Below are positions 23,913 through 34,028 of a stretch of DNA of 64,000 bases, in pieces. A program made the position numbers and the translations under genes. This DNA comes from Acidobacteriota bacterium (GTDB lineage: Bacteria > Acidobacteriota > Holophagae > Holophagales > Holophagaceae). The stretch is taken from contig JAJYRN010000004.1 in the NCBI GenBank assembly GCA_021794095.1, positions 62,001 to 126,000 of the forward strand, in the 5' to 3' direction. A model generated the notes under the pieces. It worked only from the letters and a program-made list of their open reading frames with translations, ran no database searches and was not told where the DNA came from. How positions within the stretch are numbered: position 1 is the first letter of the stretch; the number at the start of each line of letters is the position of its first letter.

Positions 23913-25031
23913 ATGGCCAAGCCGCTCGCCCATTTCAAGGTTGTGGACCTCTCCTGCGTGCTCGCCGGTCCCTTCGCCACCCAGCTCCTGGCCGATCTCG
24001 GCGCGGAAGTGCAGAAGCTCGAACCCCCCAGCGGCGATCCCACCCGCGGCTGGGGCCCGCCCTTCGAGCGCGGTGACGCGGGCGAAAGCGCCTACTTCCG
24101 CTGCGCCAACCGGGGCAAGCGGTCGCAGGTGGTGGACCTCCATACCGAGGAAGGCAAGGCGTGGCTCTTTGACCTCCTGAAGGACGCCGATGTCCTGGTG
24201 GAGAACTTCCGCCAGGATTCCGCCGACCGGCTGGGGTTCACCTGGAAGCGTCTGCATGCAAAGTTCCCCAAACTGGTCCTGGCCTCCGTGCGTGGCTTCG
24301 CCTCCGATGTCACAGCGTCCCGGCGGGCGGGCTACGATTTCATCCTCCAGGCCGAAAGCGGCTGGATGGCCATCACAGGGGAACCGGATGGCCGCCCCAT
24401 GAAAGTCGGCGTGGCCCTGGTGGATGTGCTGGCCGGCCTGTACTGCGCCAACGGCATCCAGGCCGCCCTGTTGCACCGGGAACGCACCGGCGAGGCCCGG
24501 CACATCGAGGTGCCCCTGATGGAAGCAGCCCTGGCCGGCCTGGTGAACGTGGCCGCAGGCGCCCTGATGACGGGCCAGCCGCCGAAACGCTACGGCAACG
24601 CCCATCCGCAGATCGTGCCCTACCAGTCCTTCCGCTGCCGCGATGGCGAGGTGGCCATCGGCGTGGGCAGCGACCGCCAATTCGAGGTGCTCGCCCTTTG
24701 GCTGGGCCTGGATCTCGAGGCACGGCCTGAATGGCGGCGGAACCGCGGCCGGGTGAAGGATCGCGAAGAAGTCGTGGCCCTCATTGAGGCCCGCACCCAG
24801 GCGGGCACCGTGGATGACGTCCTGGCCTTCTGCGAGGCCCACGCCATCCCCGCCAGCCGCGTGCGGAGCGTGGACGAGGTGCTCTTCCGCAAAGGCGGCG
24901 ACCTGCACAACCTGCTGCAGCCGCTCTACGACGAAGCCACGGGCACCATGATCCCCATGCTGGCCAGCCCCATCCTCCTGAACGGCGAGCGGGCCTGCGC
25001 CTCGCAGCCCCCCCCCCGGTGGACGCCATGA
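23913..25031 (+). CDS. CaiB/BaiF-family (class III) CoA-transferase
   Basis: The 372-residue protein is a class III CoA-transferase, which moves CoA between carboxylic acids through an aspartyl-CoA intermediate. Visible motifs are VVDLSCVLAGPFATQLLADL, GAEVQKLEPPSGDPTRGWGP, RGKRSQVVDL, DVLVENFR, GYDFILQAESGWMAITG and the catalytic aspartate region VGVALVDVLAGLYCANGIQA. The substrate cannot be told. Its stop overlaps the next gene's ATG by 4 bases. Confidence 0.9.
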   Translation: MAKPLAHFKVVDLSCVLAGPFATQLLADLGAEVQKLEPPSGDPTRGWGPPFERGDAGESAYFRCANRGKRSQVVDLHTEEGKAWLFDLLKDADVLVENFRQDSADRLGFTWKRLHAKFPKLVLASVRGFASDVTASRRAGYDFILQAESGWMAITGEPDGRPMKVGVALVDVLAGLYCANGIQAALLHRERTGEARHIEVPLMEAALAGLVNVAAGALMTGQPPKRYGNAHPQIVPYQSFRCRDGEVAIGVGSDRQFEVLALWLGLDLEARPEWRRNRGRVKDREEVVALIEARTQAGTVDDVLAFCEAHAIPASRVRSVDEVLFRKGGDLHNLLQPLYDEATGTMIPMLASPILLNGERACASQPPPRWTP

Positions 25032-25426
25032 AAGCGACCTCCCGCCTTCAGCCCCTGAGCGCCTCCCTGCCCGGCGGGCGGGTGGAAGTCCGCCTCCGCC
25101 AGGCCTGGCCCTTCGTCGTCGGTCCCGCGCTGGCCCCGCTGACCCGCCTTCTGTGCGTGGAACGCGAGATCCTCGTGCTCGGTTGCTGGGAGCTCAGCCG
25201 CATCGCACCCCTCCGCGAGGCCGCCACCGCCGCCTGGCCAGACATGCGAGCCCGCATCCGCCGCGCCCTGGGCATCACCCTCATGGGCCTGCAGGTCGTC
25301 CCCTGCGATCCCCCGCCCGAAACGCCCGCCCCCGCCCCCCGTGATCCCGATCCCCTGCGCGGCGCCCTGGCCCTGCTCGACGCCCGCCGCCGCGAACGCG
25401 CGGGCCTGGGCCTCGAAGCCGAGTAG
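25028..25426 (+). CDS. DUF721 (DciA-like) protein
   Basis: This 132-residue basic protein has the DUF721 pattern: RQAWPFVVGPALAPLTRLLC, then EILVLGCWELSRIAPL and MRARIRRALG. DUF721 proteins include DciA, which helps load the replicative helicase in bacteria lacking DnaC/DnaI. The C-terminal 40 residues are a Pro-rich linker and a short charged helix. It overlaps the CoA-transferase by 4 bases. Identity as DciA is inference from the fold pattern and length. Confidence 0.65.
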   Translation: MKATSRLQPLSASLPGGRVEVRLRQAWPFVVGPALAPLTRLLCVEREILVLGCWELSRIAPLREAATAAWPDMRARIRRALGITLMGLQVVPCDPPPETPAPAPRDPDPLRGALALLDARRRERAGLGLEAE

Positions 25427-25469
25427 ACCCTGGACGATCCGTCCCGGTTCCGCTACAGTCGAGCCTTCG

Positions 25470-25589
<120 letters not shown>

Positions 25590-25605
25590 GCACGAATGAG
25601 GATTC

Positions 25606-26002
25606 GAACCTCCGAGTGGGATCGCGGAGGCAGCGCGGGGCGCTGCCGGGAGCGAGACCGGCGGCTGGCGTAGCCAGGCGCAGTTCGAATCCAGCCCTGG
25701 TGGGTCCGTACCAGATACGGAGGCCGCGAACCTCCGAGTGGGATCGCGGAGGCAGCGCGGGGCGCTGCCGGGAGCGAGACCGGCGGCTGGCGTAGCCAGG
25801 CGCAGTTCGAATCCAGCCCTGGTGGGTCCGTACCAGATACGGAGGCCGCGAACCTCCGAGTGGGATCGCGGAGGCAGCGCGGGGCGCTGCCGGGAGCGAG
25901 ACCGGCGGCTGGCGTAGCTAGGCGCAGTTCGAATCCAGCCCTGGTGGGTCCGACCAGATACGGAGGATCGCGAACCTCCGAGTGGGATCGCGGAGGCAGC
26001 GC
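25606..26002. repeat. 122-bp tandem repeat array, 3.3 units, with tRNA-like pieces
   Basis: Units begin with GAACCTCCGAGTGGGATCGC at 25606, 25728, 25850 and 25972 (the last truncated), an exact 122-base period with very few differences. Each unit contains a GGCAGCGC-GGG-GCGCTGCC hairpin, a CCGTA-CCAGA-TACGG hairpin and the tRNA-like stretch CAGTTCGAATCCAGC. The sequence at 25598-25615 is the reverse complement of the T arm of the adjacent tRNA-Pro, and the unit junction GTCCG(T)ACCAGATA resembles its CCGACCAGATA 3' end. Frames through the array are not genes. The rest of the 550-base gap before cutA holds nothing recognisable. Confidence 0.9.
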
Positions 26003-26139
26003 CTGAATCTCGACTGATTCAGTCGGTTTCTTCGGAGGGCGGACGATCCATCCCGGGCCTCTCCGGCGAAGCCACCGAGACCGCGCCCGCCTTCGCGGGT
26101 ACAATCGTCCTTCCGCCCGACGGGCGAGGAGTCCCTTCG

Positions 26140-26466
26140 ATGACCGACGCCTGTACCGTATTCACCACCTGCGGCAGTGAGGAGACAGCGCTGACGATCG
26201 CCGCGGCCCTGGTGGATCAGGCCTACGCGGCCTGCGTAAATATCCTGCCCAATATCAAGAGCTACTACTACTTCAAGGGCGAGACCCATCTGGATGAGGA
26301 GGTTATGCTGGTCATCAAGACCACGCAGGATCTCTTCCCCAAGGTGTCGGAGATCATCACGGACCTCCACACCTACGAGGTGCCCGAAATCCTGATGTTC
26401 CCGGTCGCCGAAGGCTCCGAGCCCTTCCTCGACTGGATCCGCGAGAGCGTCCACCGCATGGCCTGA
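26140..26466 (+). CDS. cutA: CutA1-family divalent-ion tolerance protein
   Basis: The 108-residue protein has the CutA1 core: VFTTCGSEETALTIAAALVD, AACVNILPNIKSYYYFKGE, EVMLVIKTTQDLF and HTYEVPEILMFPV. CutA1 forms a very stable trimer; its role in copper tolerance is debated. It precedes glpX by 27 bases and may be co-transcribed. Confidence 0.92.
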   Translation: MTDACTVFTTCGSEETALTIAAALVDQAYAACVNILPNIKSYYYFKGETHLDEEVMLVIKTTQDLFPKVSEIITDLHTYEVPEILMFPVAEGSEPFLDWIRESVHRMA

Positions 26467-26493
26467 AGGCCGCCCCAAGCAGGAGTCATCACC

Positions 26494-27474
26494 ATGGAAC
26501 AGATGCTGTCCCTCGAATTTCTGCGGGTGGTCGAACAGGCCGCCATCGCCTGCTCCTCGTCCATCGGCCACGGCCGGCGCAAGCACAGCGACAAGCTGGC
26601 CGTGGAGGCCATGCGCCACGCCATGGAAACCGTCCGCATGGATGGCACCATCGTCATCGGCGAGGGGGAGCGCGACGAAGCCCCCATGCTCTACATCGGC
26701 GAGAAAGTGGGCATGGGCGCGGATCTGGATGGCGACCATCCCGCCGTGGACATCGCCGTGGATCCCCTGGAGGGCACCAACCTCTGTGCCACGGGTGCTG
26801 CCAACGCCATCGCTGTGCTGGCCGCCACGGAGAAGGGCGGCCTGCTGCACGCGCCGGATCTCTACATGGAGAAGCTCGTCGTGGGCCCGGCCGCCAAGGG
26901 CAAGGTGAGCCTGGACGCCCCGGTCCACGAAAACCTGGAGGCCATCGCCCAGGCCCTGGAGCGCAAGGTCAGCGAGGTGACGGTCACCGTGCTGGACCGC
27001 CCGCGCCATGAGCAGCTCATCGCCGACATCCGCAAGGCCGGGGCCCGCATCCAGCTCATCGGCGATGGCGATCTCAGCGCCGCCATCAGTGCCGCCGTGA
27101 GCGGCACGGGCATCCATGCCGTCATGGGCACGGGCGGGGCGCCCGAGGGCGTGCTTTCCGCCGCGGCCCTGAAGTGCCTGAACGGCGAGATCCAGGGCCG
27201 GCTCAAGGTGGACACCAATACCGCCAGCCGCGAAAAGGCCGAGGAGATGGGGGTGGATTTCGGCCGCATCTACTTCACCGACGACCTCTGCCCCGGCAAG
27301 CAGATCGTGTTCGCCGCCTGCGGCGTCACCTCCGGCAACCTGCTCCACGGCGTGCGGCATTTCGGCCATGGCATCCGCACCCAGAGCCTGGTCCTCACCT
27401 ACCGGGATCGCAAGGTGCACTTCATTGACACCGTCCACATGAAGGAAGGCGAGAAGGTGACGGTCCGCTTCTAG
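26494..27474 (+). CDS. glpX: Class II fructose-1,6-bisphosphatase GlpX
   Basis: The 326-residue enzyme hydrolyses fructose 1,6-bisphosphate in gluconeogenesis. Signatures are [20 protein letters not shown] with the metal-binding acidic residues, [33 protein letters not shown] and [24 protein letters not shown] precedes the start. A gluconeogenic enzyme next to many peptidases fits growth on peptides or organic acids, though this link is inference. Confidence 0.94.
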   Translation: MEQMLSLEFLRVVEQAAIACSSSIGHGRRKHSDKLAVEAMRHAMETVRMDGTIVIGEGERDEAPMLYIGEKVGMGADLDGDHPAVDIAVDPLEGTNLCATGAANAIAVLAATEKGGLLHAPDLYMEKLVVGPAAKGKVSLDAPVHENLEAIAQALERKVSEVTVTVLDRPRHEQLIADIRKAGARIQLIGDGDLSAAISAAVSGTGIHAVMGTGGAPEGVLSAAALKCLNGEIQGRLKVDTNTASREKAEEMGVDFGRIYFTDDLCPGKQIVFAACGVTSGNLLHGVRHFGHGIRTQSLVLTYRDRKVHFIDTVHMKEGEKVTVRF

Positions 27475-27480
27475 CACCCC

Positions 27481-27978
27481 ATGCGGGAATCCCTCCGAAC
27501 CCGCGTCCTCCGTTGGGGCTTCAACCTCTGGCCCTGCTACCGCGGCACGGGGGCGCGGGTGACTTACATCGCCTCGGACTGGCGTGAGATCCGCATCCGC
27601 CTGCCCCTGTCCTGGCGCACCCGGAACTATGTGGGGACGATCTTCGGCGGCAGCCTCTACGCCGCCGTGGATCCCTTCTACATGATCATGCTGATGAAGA
27701 ACCTGGGGCCGGATTACGTGGTCTGGGACAAGGCCGCCACCGTGCGCTTCCGGAAACCCGGACGGACTCCCCTCCATGCGGTGTTCCACCTCGAAGAGGC
27801 GGAACTGGAGGAAATCCGCCGGATCCTGGCGGAGCATCCGAAAGTGGACCGGTCCTACACCCTCAACCTGGTGGACCGTAACGGAACCATCCACACCATC
27901 GTGGACAAGATCATCCATGTCTCGCGGCGGGCACCCGCTGCGGATCCCCCCCAGGCAGCCGTTCCTGGTAGGCTTTAA
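27481..27978 (+). CDS. DUF4442 hotdog-fold protein (putative thioesterase)
   Basis: The 165-residue protein matches DUF4442, a hotdog-fold family related to acyl-CoA thioesterases: VLRWGFNLWPCYRGTGARVT, YVGTIFGGSLYAAVDPFYMI and VVWDKAATVRFRKPGRTPLH. The FGGSLYAAVDP segment is the usual hotdog central helix. It starts 6 bases after glpX, so the two are almost certainly co-transcribed. Substrate unknown. Confidence 0.8.
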   Translation: MRESLRTRVLRWGFNLWPCYRGTGARVTYIASDWREIRIRLPLSWRTRNYVGTIFGGSLYAAVDPFYMIMLMKNLGPDYVVWDKAATVRFRKPGRTPLHAVFHLEEAELEEIRRILAEHPKVDRSYTLNLVDRNGTIHTIVDKIIHVSRRAPAADPPQAAVPGRL

Positions 27979-28000
27979 CCCTCATCTCACGAGGTTAATC

Positions 28001-30028
28001 ATGGCATCCCCCTTCCGGTTCTCCTTCCCCCTGGCGTTGGGCCTCACGGCCCTCAGCCTGGCGGCCCAGGCGCCTGCCCACCACGGCATTGATCCCGCCA
28101 ACCTCGACACCTCGGTGAAGCCCTGCCAGGACTTCTACCATTTTGCCAACGGCGGCTGGCTGAAGGCCCACACCCTGCCCCCCGACAAGGCCATGCTCGG
28201 ATCCTTCACCGAAGTGATGGACCGGAACCGGGAGATCCTCAAGAAAATCCTCGACGAGACCAGCGCCAAGCGCACCTGGCCCAAGGGCAGCGTCCAGCAG
28301 AAAGTGGGGGATTTCTTCGCCAGCGGCATGGACGAAAAGGCCATTGAGAAGCGCGGCCTGTCCCCCATGAAGCCCATCTTCGCCACCATTGACGGCCTGA
28401 AGGACACCAAGGAGCTGCCGACGGTGCTCGCCAAGCTCCACAACGAGGGGATCCCTGGCGGCTTCGGGTTCTACGTGGGCCCGGATGACAAGGACAGCAC
28501 GCGCAACCTCGGCGCCTTCCACCAGGGCGGCCTCGGTCTGCCCGACCGCGATTACTACCTGAACAACGACGCCCGGACGAAGAATATCCGGGCCAAGTAC
28601 GTGGCCCATGTGGCCAAAATGTTCGAGCTGGCCGGGGATCCGGCCGGGTTGGCCGAGGCCCGGGCCCGGGTGGTCCTGGATCTGGAAACCAAGATGGCCA
28701 AGGCCGCCTGGACCCGCGTGGCCCTGCGGGATCCCCAGAAGACTTACAACAAGATGAGCCTCGCGAAGCTGGGCCAGGAAGCCCCGGGCTTCGACTGGAC
28801 CCTTTATTTCAAGGATCGCGGCGTCCACCTCCAGGATCTGAACGTGGGCCAGCCTTCCTACGCCACGGCCTTCGCCAAGCTCGCCACCACCACGCCCGCC
28901 ATCGAGTGGCGCACGTACCTCCGCTGGCATGCCCTCCACGACGCAGCCTCCATCCTGCCCAAGGCCTTCGGAGCGGAGAACTTCGCCTTCTACGGGAAAG
29001 TGTTGAGTGGCACACCCGAGCAGGAAACCCGCTGGAAGCGGGTGGAAGGCCTGGAGGACGGCGTGCTGGGCGAGGCGCTCGGCCAGCTCTATGTGAAGGT
29101 GGCCTTCCCGCCCGAATCCAAGCAGCGGATGCTCCAGCTCGTCGCCAACCTGCGTGCCGCCCTGCATGACCGCATCCTGGCCCTGGACTGGATGAGCGAA
29201 GCCACCAAGCAGCAGGCCATCCACAAGCTGGACGCCTTCACGGTGAAGATCGGCTACCCGGACAAGTGGAAGACCTATCCCTTCGACGTGAAGCGGGATG
29301 ACTATTTCGGCAACGTCCTCCGGGCCAGCATCTACCACGTCCACCACAACCTCTCCAAGCTGGGCAAGCCCGTGGATCGCACCGAGTGGGGCATGACGCC
29401 GCCCACCGTGAACGCCTACTACAACCCCAGCATGAACGAGATCGTGTTCCCCGCTGGTATCCTGCAGCCGCCCTTCTTCGATCCCAAGGCGGATGACGCG
29501 GTGAACTACGGCGCCATCGGCTGGGTGATCGGCCACGAGATGACCCACGGCTTCGACGACCAGGGCCGCCAGTTCGACGCCCAGGGCAACCTCAAGAACT
29601 GGTGGACGGATGCGGACATCAAGGCCTACCAAGCCCGCACCGACCTCATGGTGAAGCAGTTCGACGCCTACGAACCCCTCAAGGGCCAGCACGTCAATGG
29701 CCGGCTCACCCTGGGCGAAAACATCGCCGACCTGGGCGGCATGAAGATCGCCTACGCCGCCTTCATGAAGAGCCTGAACGGCAAGGAGCCCGCGAAGATT
29801 GACGGCTTCACCGCCGAGCAGCGCTTCTTCCTGGGCGCCGCCACCATCTGGCGCACCCTCATCCGCGATGCCGCCGCTTCCGTGCGCCTCAAGGTGGATC
29901 CCCACAGCCCCGCCATGTTCCGCGTGAACGGCCCCATGAGCGATCTGCCCGAGTTCTACAAGGCCTGGGGATGCCCCTCCGGCTGCCCCATGCGCCGTCC
30001 CAAGGCCGAGCGCCCCGCCATCTGGTAG
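28001..30028 (+). CDS. M13-family metallopeptidase, exported (copy 1)
   Basis: A 675-residue neprilysin/PepO-like zinc endopeptidase with a signal peptide (FRFSFPLALGLTALSLAAQA). The zinc site HEMTHGFDDQGRQFD lies near residue 511, the third ligand in GENIADLGGMK, and the family C-terminus ends in AIW with the DLPEFYKAWGC stretch nearby. NAYYNPSMNEIVFPAGILQP is also diagnostic. M13 enzymes cleave oligopeptides, here probably in the periplasm. It is followed by a terminator and then a close paralogue. Confidence 0.95.
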   Translation: MASPFRFSFPLALGLTALSLAAQAPAHHGIDPANLDTSVKPCQDFYHFANGGWLKAHTLPPDKAMLGSFTEVMDRNREILKKILDETSAKRTWPKGSVQQKVGDFFASGMDEKAIEKRGLSPMKPIFATIDGLKDTKELPTVLAKLHNEGIPGGFGFYVGPDDKDSTRNLGAFHQGGLGLPDRDYYLNNDARTKNIRAKYVAHVAKMFELAGDPAGLAEARARVVLDLETKMAKAAWTRVALRDPQKTYNKMSLAKLGQEAPGFDWTLYFKDRGVHLQDLNVGQPSYATAFAKLATTTPAIEWRTYLRWHALHDAASILPKAFGAENFAFYGKVLSGTPEQETRWKRVEGLEDGVLGEALGQLYVKVAFPPESKQRMLQLVANLRAALHDRILALDWMSEATKQQAIHKLDAFTVKIGYPDKWKTYPFDVKRDDYFGNVLRASIYHVHHNLSKLGKPVDRTEWGMTPPTVNAYYNPSMNEIVFPAGILQPPFFDPKADDAVNYGAIGWVIGHEMTHGFDDQGRQFDAQGNLKNWWTDADIKAYQARTDLMVKQFDAYEPLKGQHVNGRLTLGENIADLGGMKIAYAAFMKSLNGKEPAKIDGFTAEQRFFLGAATIWRTLIRDAAASVRLKVDPHSPAMFRVNGPMSDLPEFYKAWGCPSGCPMRRPKAERPAIW

Positions 30029-30050
30029 AAGTGACACGAACCGAATCCCT

Positions 30051-30090
30051 CGCGAGCCCGGCAGCATGCTTCCGGGCTCGCGCCTTTTTT
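30051..30090 (+). terminator. Rho-independent terminator between the M13 genes
   Basis: CGCGAGCCCGG (30051-30061) pairs perfectly with CCGGGCTCGCG (30072-30082), and a T-run follows (30085-30090), only 12 bases before the second M13 start. Confidence 0.88.
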
Positions 30091-30101
30091 CAGGACGCTC
30101 C

Positions 30102-32114
30102 ATGCCTCTGCATCGCACCTTCCTGGCCCTGACCCTGGCGGCCCTGCCCCTGGCCGCCCAGACGCCCGTTGGGCGCAAGCCCATCACCGCGGTGGATCCG
30201 GCCTATATGAACCGATCCGTGTCCCCCTGCAAGGACTTCTACGAGTACGCCGATGGCGCCTTCGACAAGGTGCCCATTCCGGGGGAGTACTCGTCCTACG
30301 GCGTCAACGAAGAGATTGACGCCCGCAACGAGGCCATCCTCAAGCGCATTCTCGATTCGACTTCATCCACGCACGAAGCGCCGGGGACCATCGCCCAGCG
30401 GGTGGGGGATTTCTATGCCTCGGGCATGGACACAGCCCTCATCGCAAAGACCGGACTCCAGCCCCTCGCCCCCGTCTTCAAGGCCATCGGCGCGGTGAAG
30501 ACGCCCTCTGAACTCGTGGCTGAAATCGGCCGCCTCGATCAGATGGGGCTGGGCGCAGGCTTCAGGTTCGGCGTGCAGGTGGATGACAAGGACAGTTCCG
30601 CCATGATCGCCGGCTTCTACCAGGGCGGCCTGGGCCTGCCGGAACGCGGCTACTACCTGCGCCCCGGCAAGGAGGCTGACGCCACCCGCACGGCCTACGT
30701 GGGCCACGTGGCACGCACCTTCGAACTGGCGGGCGATGCGCCAGCCACGGCTCAGGCCGAGGCAGCCGCCGTCATGGCCCTGGAAACCAAACTGGCCGAA
30801 GCGTCCCGCACCATCGTGGAGCTGCGGGATCCCCAGACCAACTACCACAAGGTGGCCCGCACCGACCTGTCTGCCCTGGCACCCGGCTTCGACTGGAAGG
30901 CCTTCACCACCGCCGTCGGCCTGCCCGCCTCCGAAACCCATGTGCTCGTCGGCCAGCCTGAGTTCTACAAAGCCTTGGGCGCCCTCCTGACCTCCGAGCC
31001 CATGGCCACCTGGCGCACCTACCTGCGCTGGCATGTGCTGCATGCCGCCTCGCCCTACCTCGGCTCGGCCTTCGTGCATGAGAGCTTCGCCTTCTACGGC
31101 AAGACCCTTTCCGGCGCCACCAAGCTTCGCCCCCGGTGGAAGCGCGTGCTCGGAGCCGAAAACTGGGCCCTGGGCTTCGACCTTGGCCAGCTCTACGTCA
31201 AGGCAGCCTTCAGCCCCGAGGCCAAGGCCAAGGTGATCGAGATGGTGAAGTACCACAAGGAAGCGCTGCGCGCCCGCATCCTGGCCGCGGACTGGATGGA
31301 CGCCGCCACCAAGCAGCAGGCCCTCAAGAAACTCGAGACCATGCGCGCCAAGGTGGGCTATCCCGACCAGTGGCGGGATTACAGCAGCCTGGCCATCTCG
31401 CGGCAGCCCTACATCCTGAATGTGGAGGCCGCCTCCGCCTTCGCCTTCCGGCGGATGCTGGCCAAACTCGGGAAGCCCGTGGACCGCAACGAGTGGAACA
31501 TGACGCCCCAGACCAACAACGCCTATTACGATCCCAGCATGAACGAGATCGTCCTTCCGGCCGGCATCCTCCAGCCGCCCTTCTTCAATGTGAAGGCGGA
31601 TGACGCCGCCAACTACGGCGCCCTGGCCTCCACCATCGGCCACGAGATGACCCACGGCTTCGACGACCAGGGCCGGCAGTACGACTGGCAGGGCAACCTG
31701 AAGGATTGGTGGACGCCCGCGGACGCCAAGCGCTTCGAGGCCCGGGCCAACCACATCGTCCAGCAGTACGACGCTTTCGAGGTGCTGCCGGGCTTGCACA
31801 TCAATGGCAAGCAGACCTTGGGCGAGAACATCGCCGATATCGGCGGGCTGAGGGTTTCCTACGAGGCCTTCAAACTGGCCACCAAGGGCAAGCATCTTCC
31901 GTCCATCGGAGGCTTCACGCCGGATCAGCGGTTCTTCATCGCGTTCGCCCAGGGCTGGCGCACCAATCAGCGCCCCGAAGCCATGAAGTTGCAGGTGCAA
32001 ACCGATGTCCACTCGCCCGTGCGCTGGCGGGTGATCGGCCCCGTAGAAGATCTTCCGGAATTCGGACAGGCCTTTGGGTGCAAACCGGCACCCGCCGCCA
32101 ACGCCATCTGGTAG
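30102..32114 (+). CDS. M13-family metallopeptidase, exported (copy 2)
   Basis: A 670-residue paralogue of the preceding gene with its own signal peptide (MPLHRTFLALTLAALPLAAQ). The zinc site HEMTHGFDDQGRQYD is near residue 513, GENIADIGGLR holds the third ligand, and NAYYDPSMNEIVLPAGILQP matches copy 1. The first 30 mature residues differ from copy 1, while the catalytic half is closely similar, consistent with an old tandem duplication. The start at 30102 follows CAGGACGCTCC. Confidence 0.95.
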   Translation: MPLHRTFLALTLAALPLAAQTPVGRKPITAVDPAYMNRSVSPCKDFYEYADGAFDKVPIPGEYSSYGVNEEIDARNEAILKRILDSTSSTHEAPGTIAQRVGDFYASGMDTALIAKTGLQPLAPVFKAIGAVKTPSELVAEIGRLDQMGLGAGFRFGVQVDDKDSSAMIAGFYQGGLGLPERGYYLRPGKEADATRTAYVGHVARTFELAGDAPATAQAEAAAVMALETKLAEASRTIVELRDPQTNYHKVARTDLSALAPGFDWKAFTTAVGLPASETHVLVGQPEFYKALGALLTSEPMATWRTYLRWHVLHAASPYLGSAFVHESFAFYGKTLSGATKLRPRWKRVLGAENWALGFDLGQLYVKAAFSPEAKAKVIEMVKYHKEALRARILAADWMDAATKQQALKKLETMRAKVGYPDQWRDYSSLAISRQPYILNVEAASAFAFRRMLAKLGKPVDRNEWNMTPQTNNAYYDPSMNEIVLPAGILQPPFFNVKADDAANYGALASTIGHEMTHGFDDQGRQYDWQGNLKDWWTPADAKRFEARANHIVQQYDAFEVLPGLHINGKQTLGENIADIGGLRVSYEAFKLATKGKHLPSIGGFTPDQRFFIAFAQGWRTNQRPEAMKLQVQTDVHSPVRWRVIGPVEDLPEFGQAFGCKPAPAANAIW

Positions 32115-32134
32115 GCACCGCGACTCGAGATCAC

Positions 32135-32158
32135 AAAAGGCCCCGCCCGGGGCCTTTT
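32135..32158 (+). terminator. Terminator after the second M13 gene
   Basis: AAAAGGCCCC and GGGGCCTTTT form a 10-bp stem with a GCCC loop; the 3' arm supplies the T-tract. It separates this gene from the M1 aminopeptidase. Confidence 0.85.
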
Positions 32159-32203
32159 GCATGGGTGAACGGCTATGCTGGGGGGCACTCTGCCGAGGTC
32201 CCC

Positions 32204-33982
32204 ATGCTCCACCCCGATCCCCATTCGTACTACGATTCCTCTCAGCCGAGAACGCGCCGCCTCCGGCTGAAACTGGGTGTGGATTTCGACCGGAAACAGA
32301 TCGAAGGCGAGGCCACCCTCGAGTTCGGCGAACCGGCCCAGGGCTCCCTCGACCTGGACACCAAGGGTTTGGACATCCTCTCGGTGCAAGTGCCGGGCTC
32401 GGGCCCCATCCCCTGGTCCCTGGGCGAGGAGGATCCGATCCTCGGGCGCTGCCTGCACCTGGACCTGCCCGCTGGCACGCGGGATGTCACGGTGAGCTAC
32501 CGCACGTCTCCGGAGGCGATGGCCCTCCAGTGGCTGGCACCCGAGCAGACCGAAGGGAAACAGGCGCCCTTCCTCTTCAGCCAGTGTCAGCAGATCCACG
32601 CCCGGACCATGGTGCCCTGCCAGGACACGCCCATGGTCCGGATCGCCTACCAGGCCGAAGTCACCATTCCCGAAGGCCTGACCGCCGTGATGTCCGCGGG
32701 CCCCGCGGGCGATGCCCCGGCCGGTCCGGGGCGGCACTGCTTCCGCTTCGCCATGCCCCAGCCCATCCCCAGCTACCTGTTGGCCCTGGCCGTGGGCCGG
32801 ATGGAATCGCGGGATCTGAGTCCCCGCAGCCGCGTGTGGGCCGAGCCGGAAACCGTCGAATCGGCCGCCTGGGAGTTCGCGGGCGTGGAGGACATGATCC
32901 TCAAGGCCGAATCCCTCTTCGGCGCCTACCCCTGGGACCGCTACGACATGCTGGTGCTGCCACCCTCCTTCCCGTACGGCGGGATGGAGAATCCCCGCAT
33001 GACCTTCCTCACGCCCACCCTGCTGGCCGGCGACCGCAGCCTGGTGGATGTGGTGGCCCACGAGCTGGCCCACAGCTGGACCGGAAACCTGGTCACCAAC
33101 GCCAGCATGGAGCACTTCTGGCTGAATGAGGGTTTCACGGTCTGGGCGGAGCGCCGCATCCTGCGCACCCTTCACGGCCCGGATGCCGAGGCGCTGGGCT
33201 GGGCCATGGGCCAGAACGCACTGGAAGAGAGCCTGGACCGCTTCAAGGATGAGCCCCACCTCACCCGGCTCCGCCTGCACCTCCAGGGCATTGATCCGGA
33301 TGATGCCTTCTCCAGCATCCCCTACGAGAAGGGCGCCCGCCTGGTCGCCGCGCTGGAGCGCGAGGTGGGCGAAGATCGCTTCCACCGCTTCCTCCGCGAC
33401 TACATGGACACCTTCCGCTTCACCTCCATCACCACCGAGCAGTGGTGCGCCTTCGTGGAAGCCAAGCTCCCCGGCGCTCTCGCCGCCGTGGGCGCCGAGG
33501 CCTACCTGGACCAGCCGGGCCTGCCCGCCCGCGCGCCCGCGTTCCGCAGTGCGCAGCTGGACCAGCTCTCCGGCCTCGCCGAGCGCTGGATCGAAGGCCT
33601 CCGGCCGGACGAAGCCCAGATGGCCACATGGAAACCCACGGAACTGATGGTCTACCTCCAGAAGCTTCCGCGGAAGCTCACCCGGGAGGACTGCGCCTGG
33701 CTGGACGGGCACCTCACGCTCACCACCCGCGGCAACTACGAGATCCTCGTCGAGTGGCTCACCCTGGCCGCCGCCGCCGACTACGAGCCGGCCTTCGCCC
33801 GCATCCGCGAGGTGCTGATGAAGGTGGGCCGGATGAAGTACCTCCGCCCGCTCTACGGCGCCCTGGGCGACCACCCGCGCACCCGCGCCCTGGCCCGGGA
33901 GATCTTCGCCGCCGCCAGCCCCGGCTACCACGGCCTCTCCCGCCGTGTCGTCCAGAGCGTCCTCGAAAAGTACCCCGCCTGA
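32204..33982 (+). CDS. M1-family aminopeptidase (leukotriene A4 hydrolase-like)
   Basis: The 592-residue enzyme belongs to the LTA4H-like branch of M1 aminopeptidases: an N-terminal beta-sandwich, GGMENP exopeptidase motif, zinc site HELAHSWTGNLVTN (near 286) and WLNEGFTVWAERR with the third ligand (near 308), then a helical C-terminal domain. No signal peptide is present, so it is probably cytoplasmic, finishing degradation of imported peptides. The OPT transporter starts 46 bases downstream. Confidence 0.93.
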   Translation: MLHPDPHSYYDSSQPRTRRLRLKLGVDFDRKQIEGEATLEFGEPAQGSLDLDTKGLDILSVQVPGSGPIPWSLGEEDPILGRCLHLDLPAGTRDVTVSYRTSPEAMALQWLAPEQTEGKQAPFLFSQCQQIHARTMVPCQDTPMVRIAYQAEVTIPEGLTAVMSAGPAGDAPAGPGRHCFRFAMPQPIPSYLLALAVGRMESRDLSPRSRVWAEPETVESAAWEFAGVEDMILKAESLFGAYPWDRYDMLVLPPSFPYGGMENPRMTFLTPTLLAGDRSLVDVVAHELAHSWTGNLVTNASMEHFWLNEGFTVWAERRILRTLHGPDAEALGWAMGQNALEESLDRFKDEPHLTRLRLHLQGIDPDDAFSSIPYEKGARLVAALEREVGEDRFHRFLRDYMDTFRFTSITTEQWCAFVEAKLPGALAAVGAEAYLDQPGLPARAPAFRSAQLDQLSGLAERWIEGLRPDEAQMATWKPTELMVYLQKLPRKLTREDCAWLDGHLTLTTRGNYEILVEWLTLAAAADYEPAFARIREVLMKVGRMKYLRPLYGALGDHPRTRALAREIFAAASPGYHGLSRRVVQSVLEKYPA

Positions 33983-34028
33983 CCTGAGCGCCTGAACCGG
34001 CCCGCCCCTCCATCCCCACGGTGATCCC

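Noticed and set aside
25606-26002. CRISPR array
   Set aside because: The units are 122 bases and repeat end to end without unique spacers, and no cas gene is present.
27995-30187. Minus-strand open frame of 730 codons
   Set aside because: It is antisense to the first M13 peptidase, with no recognisable motif or ribosome binding site.
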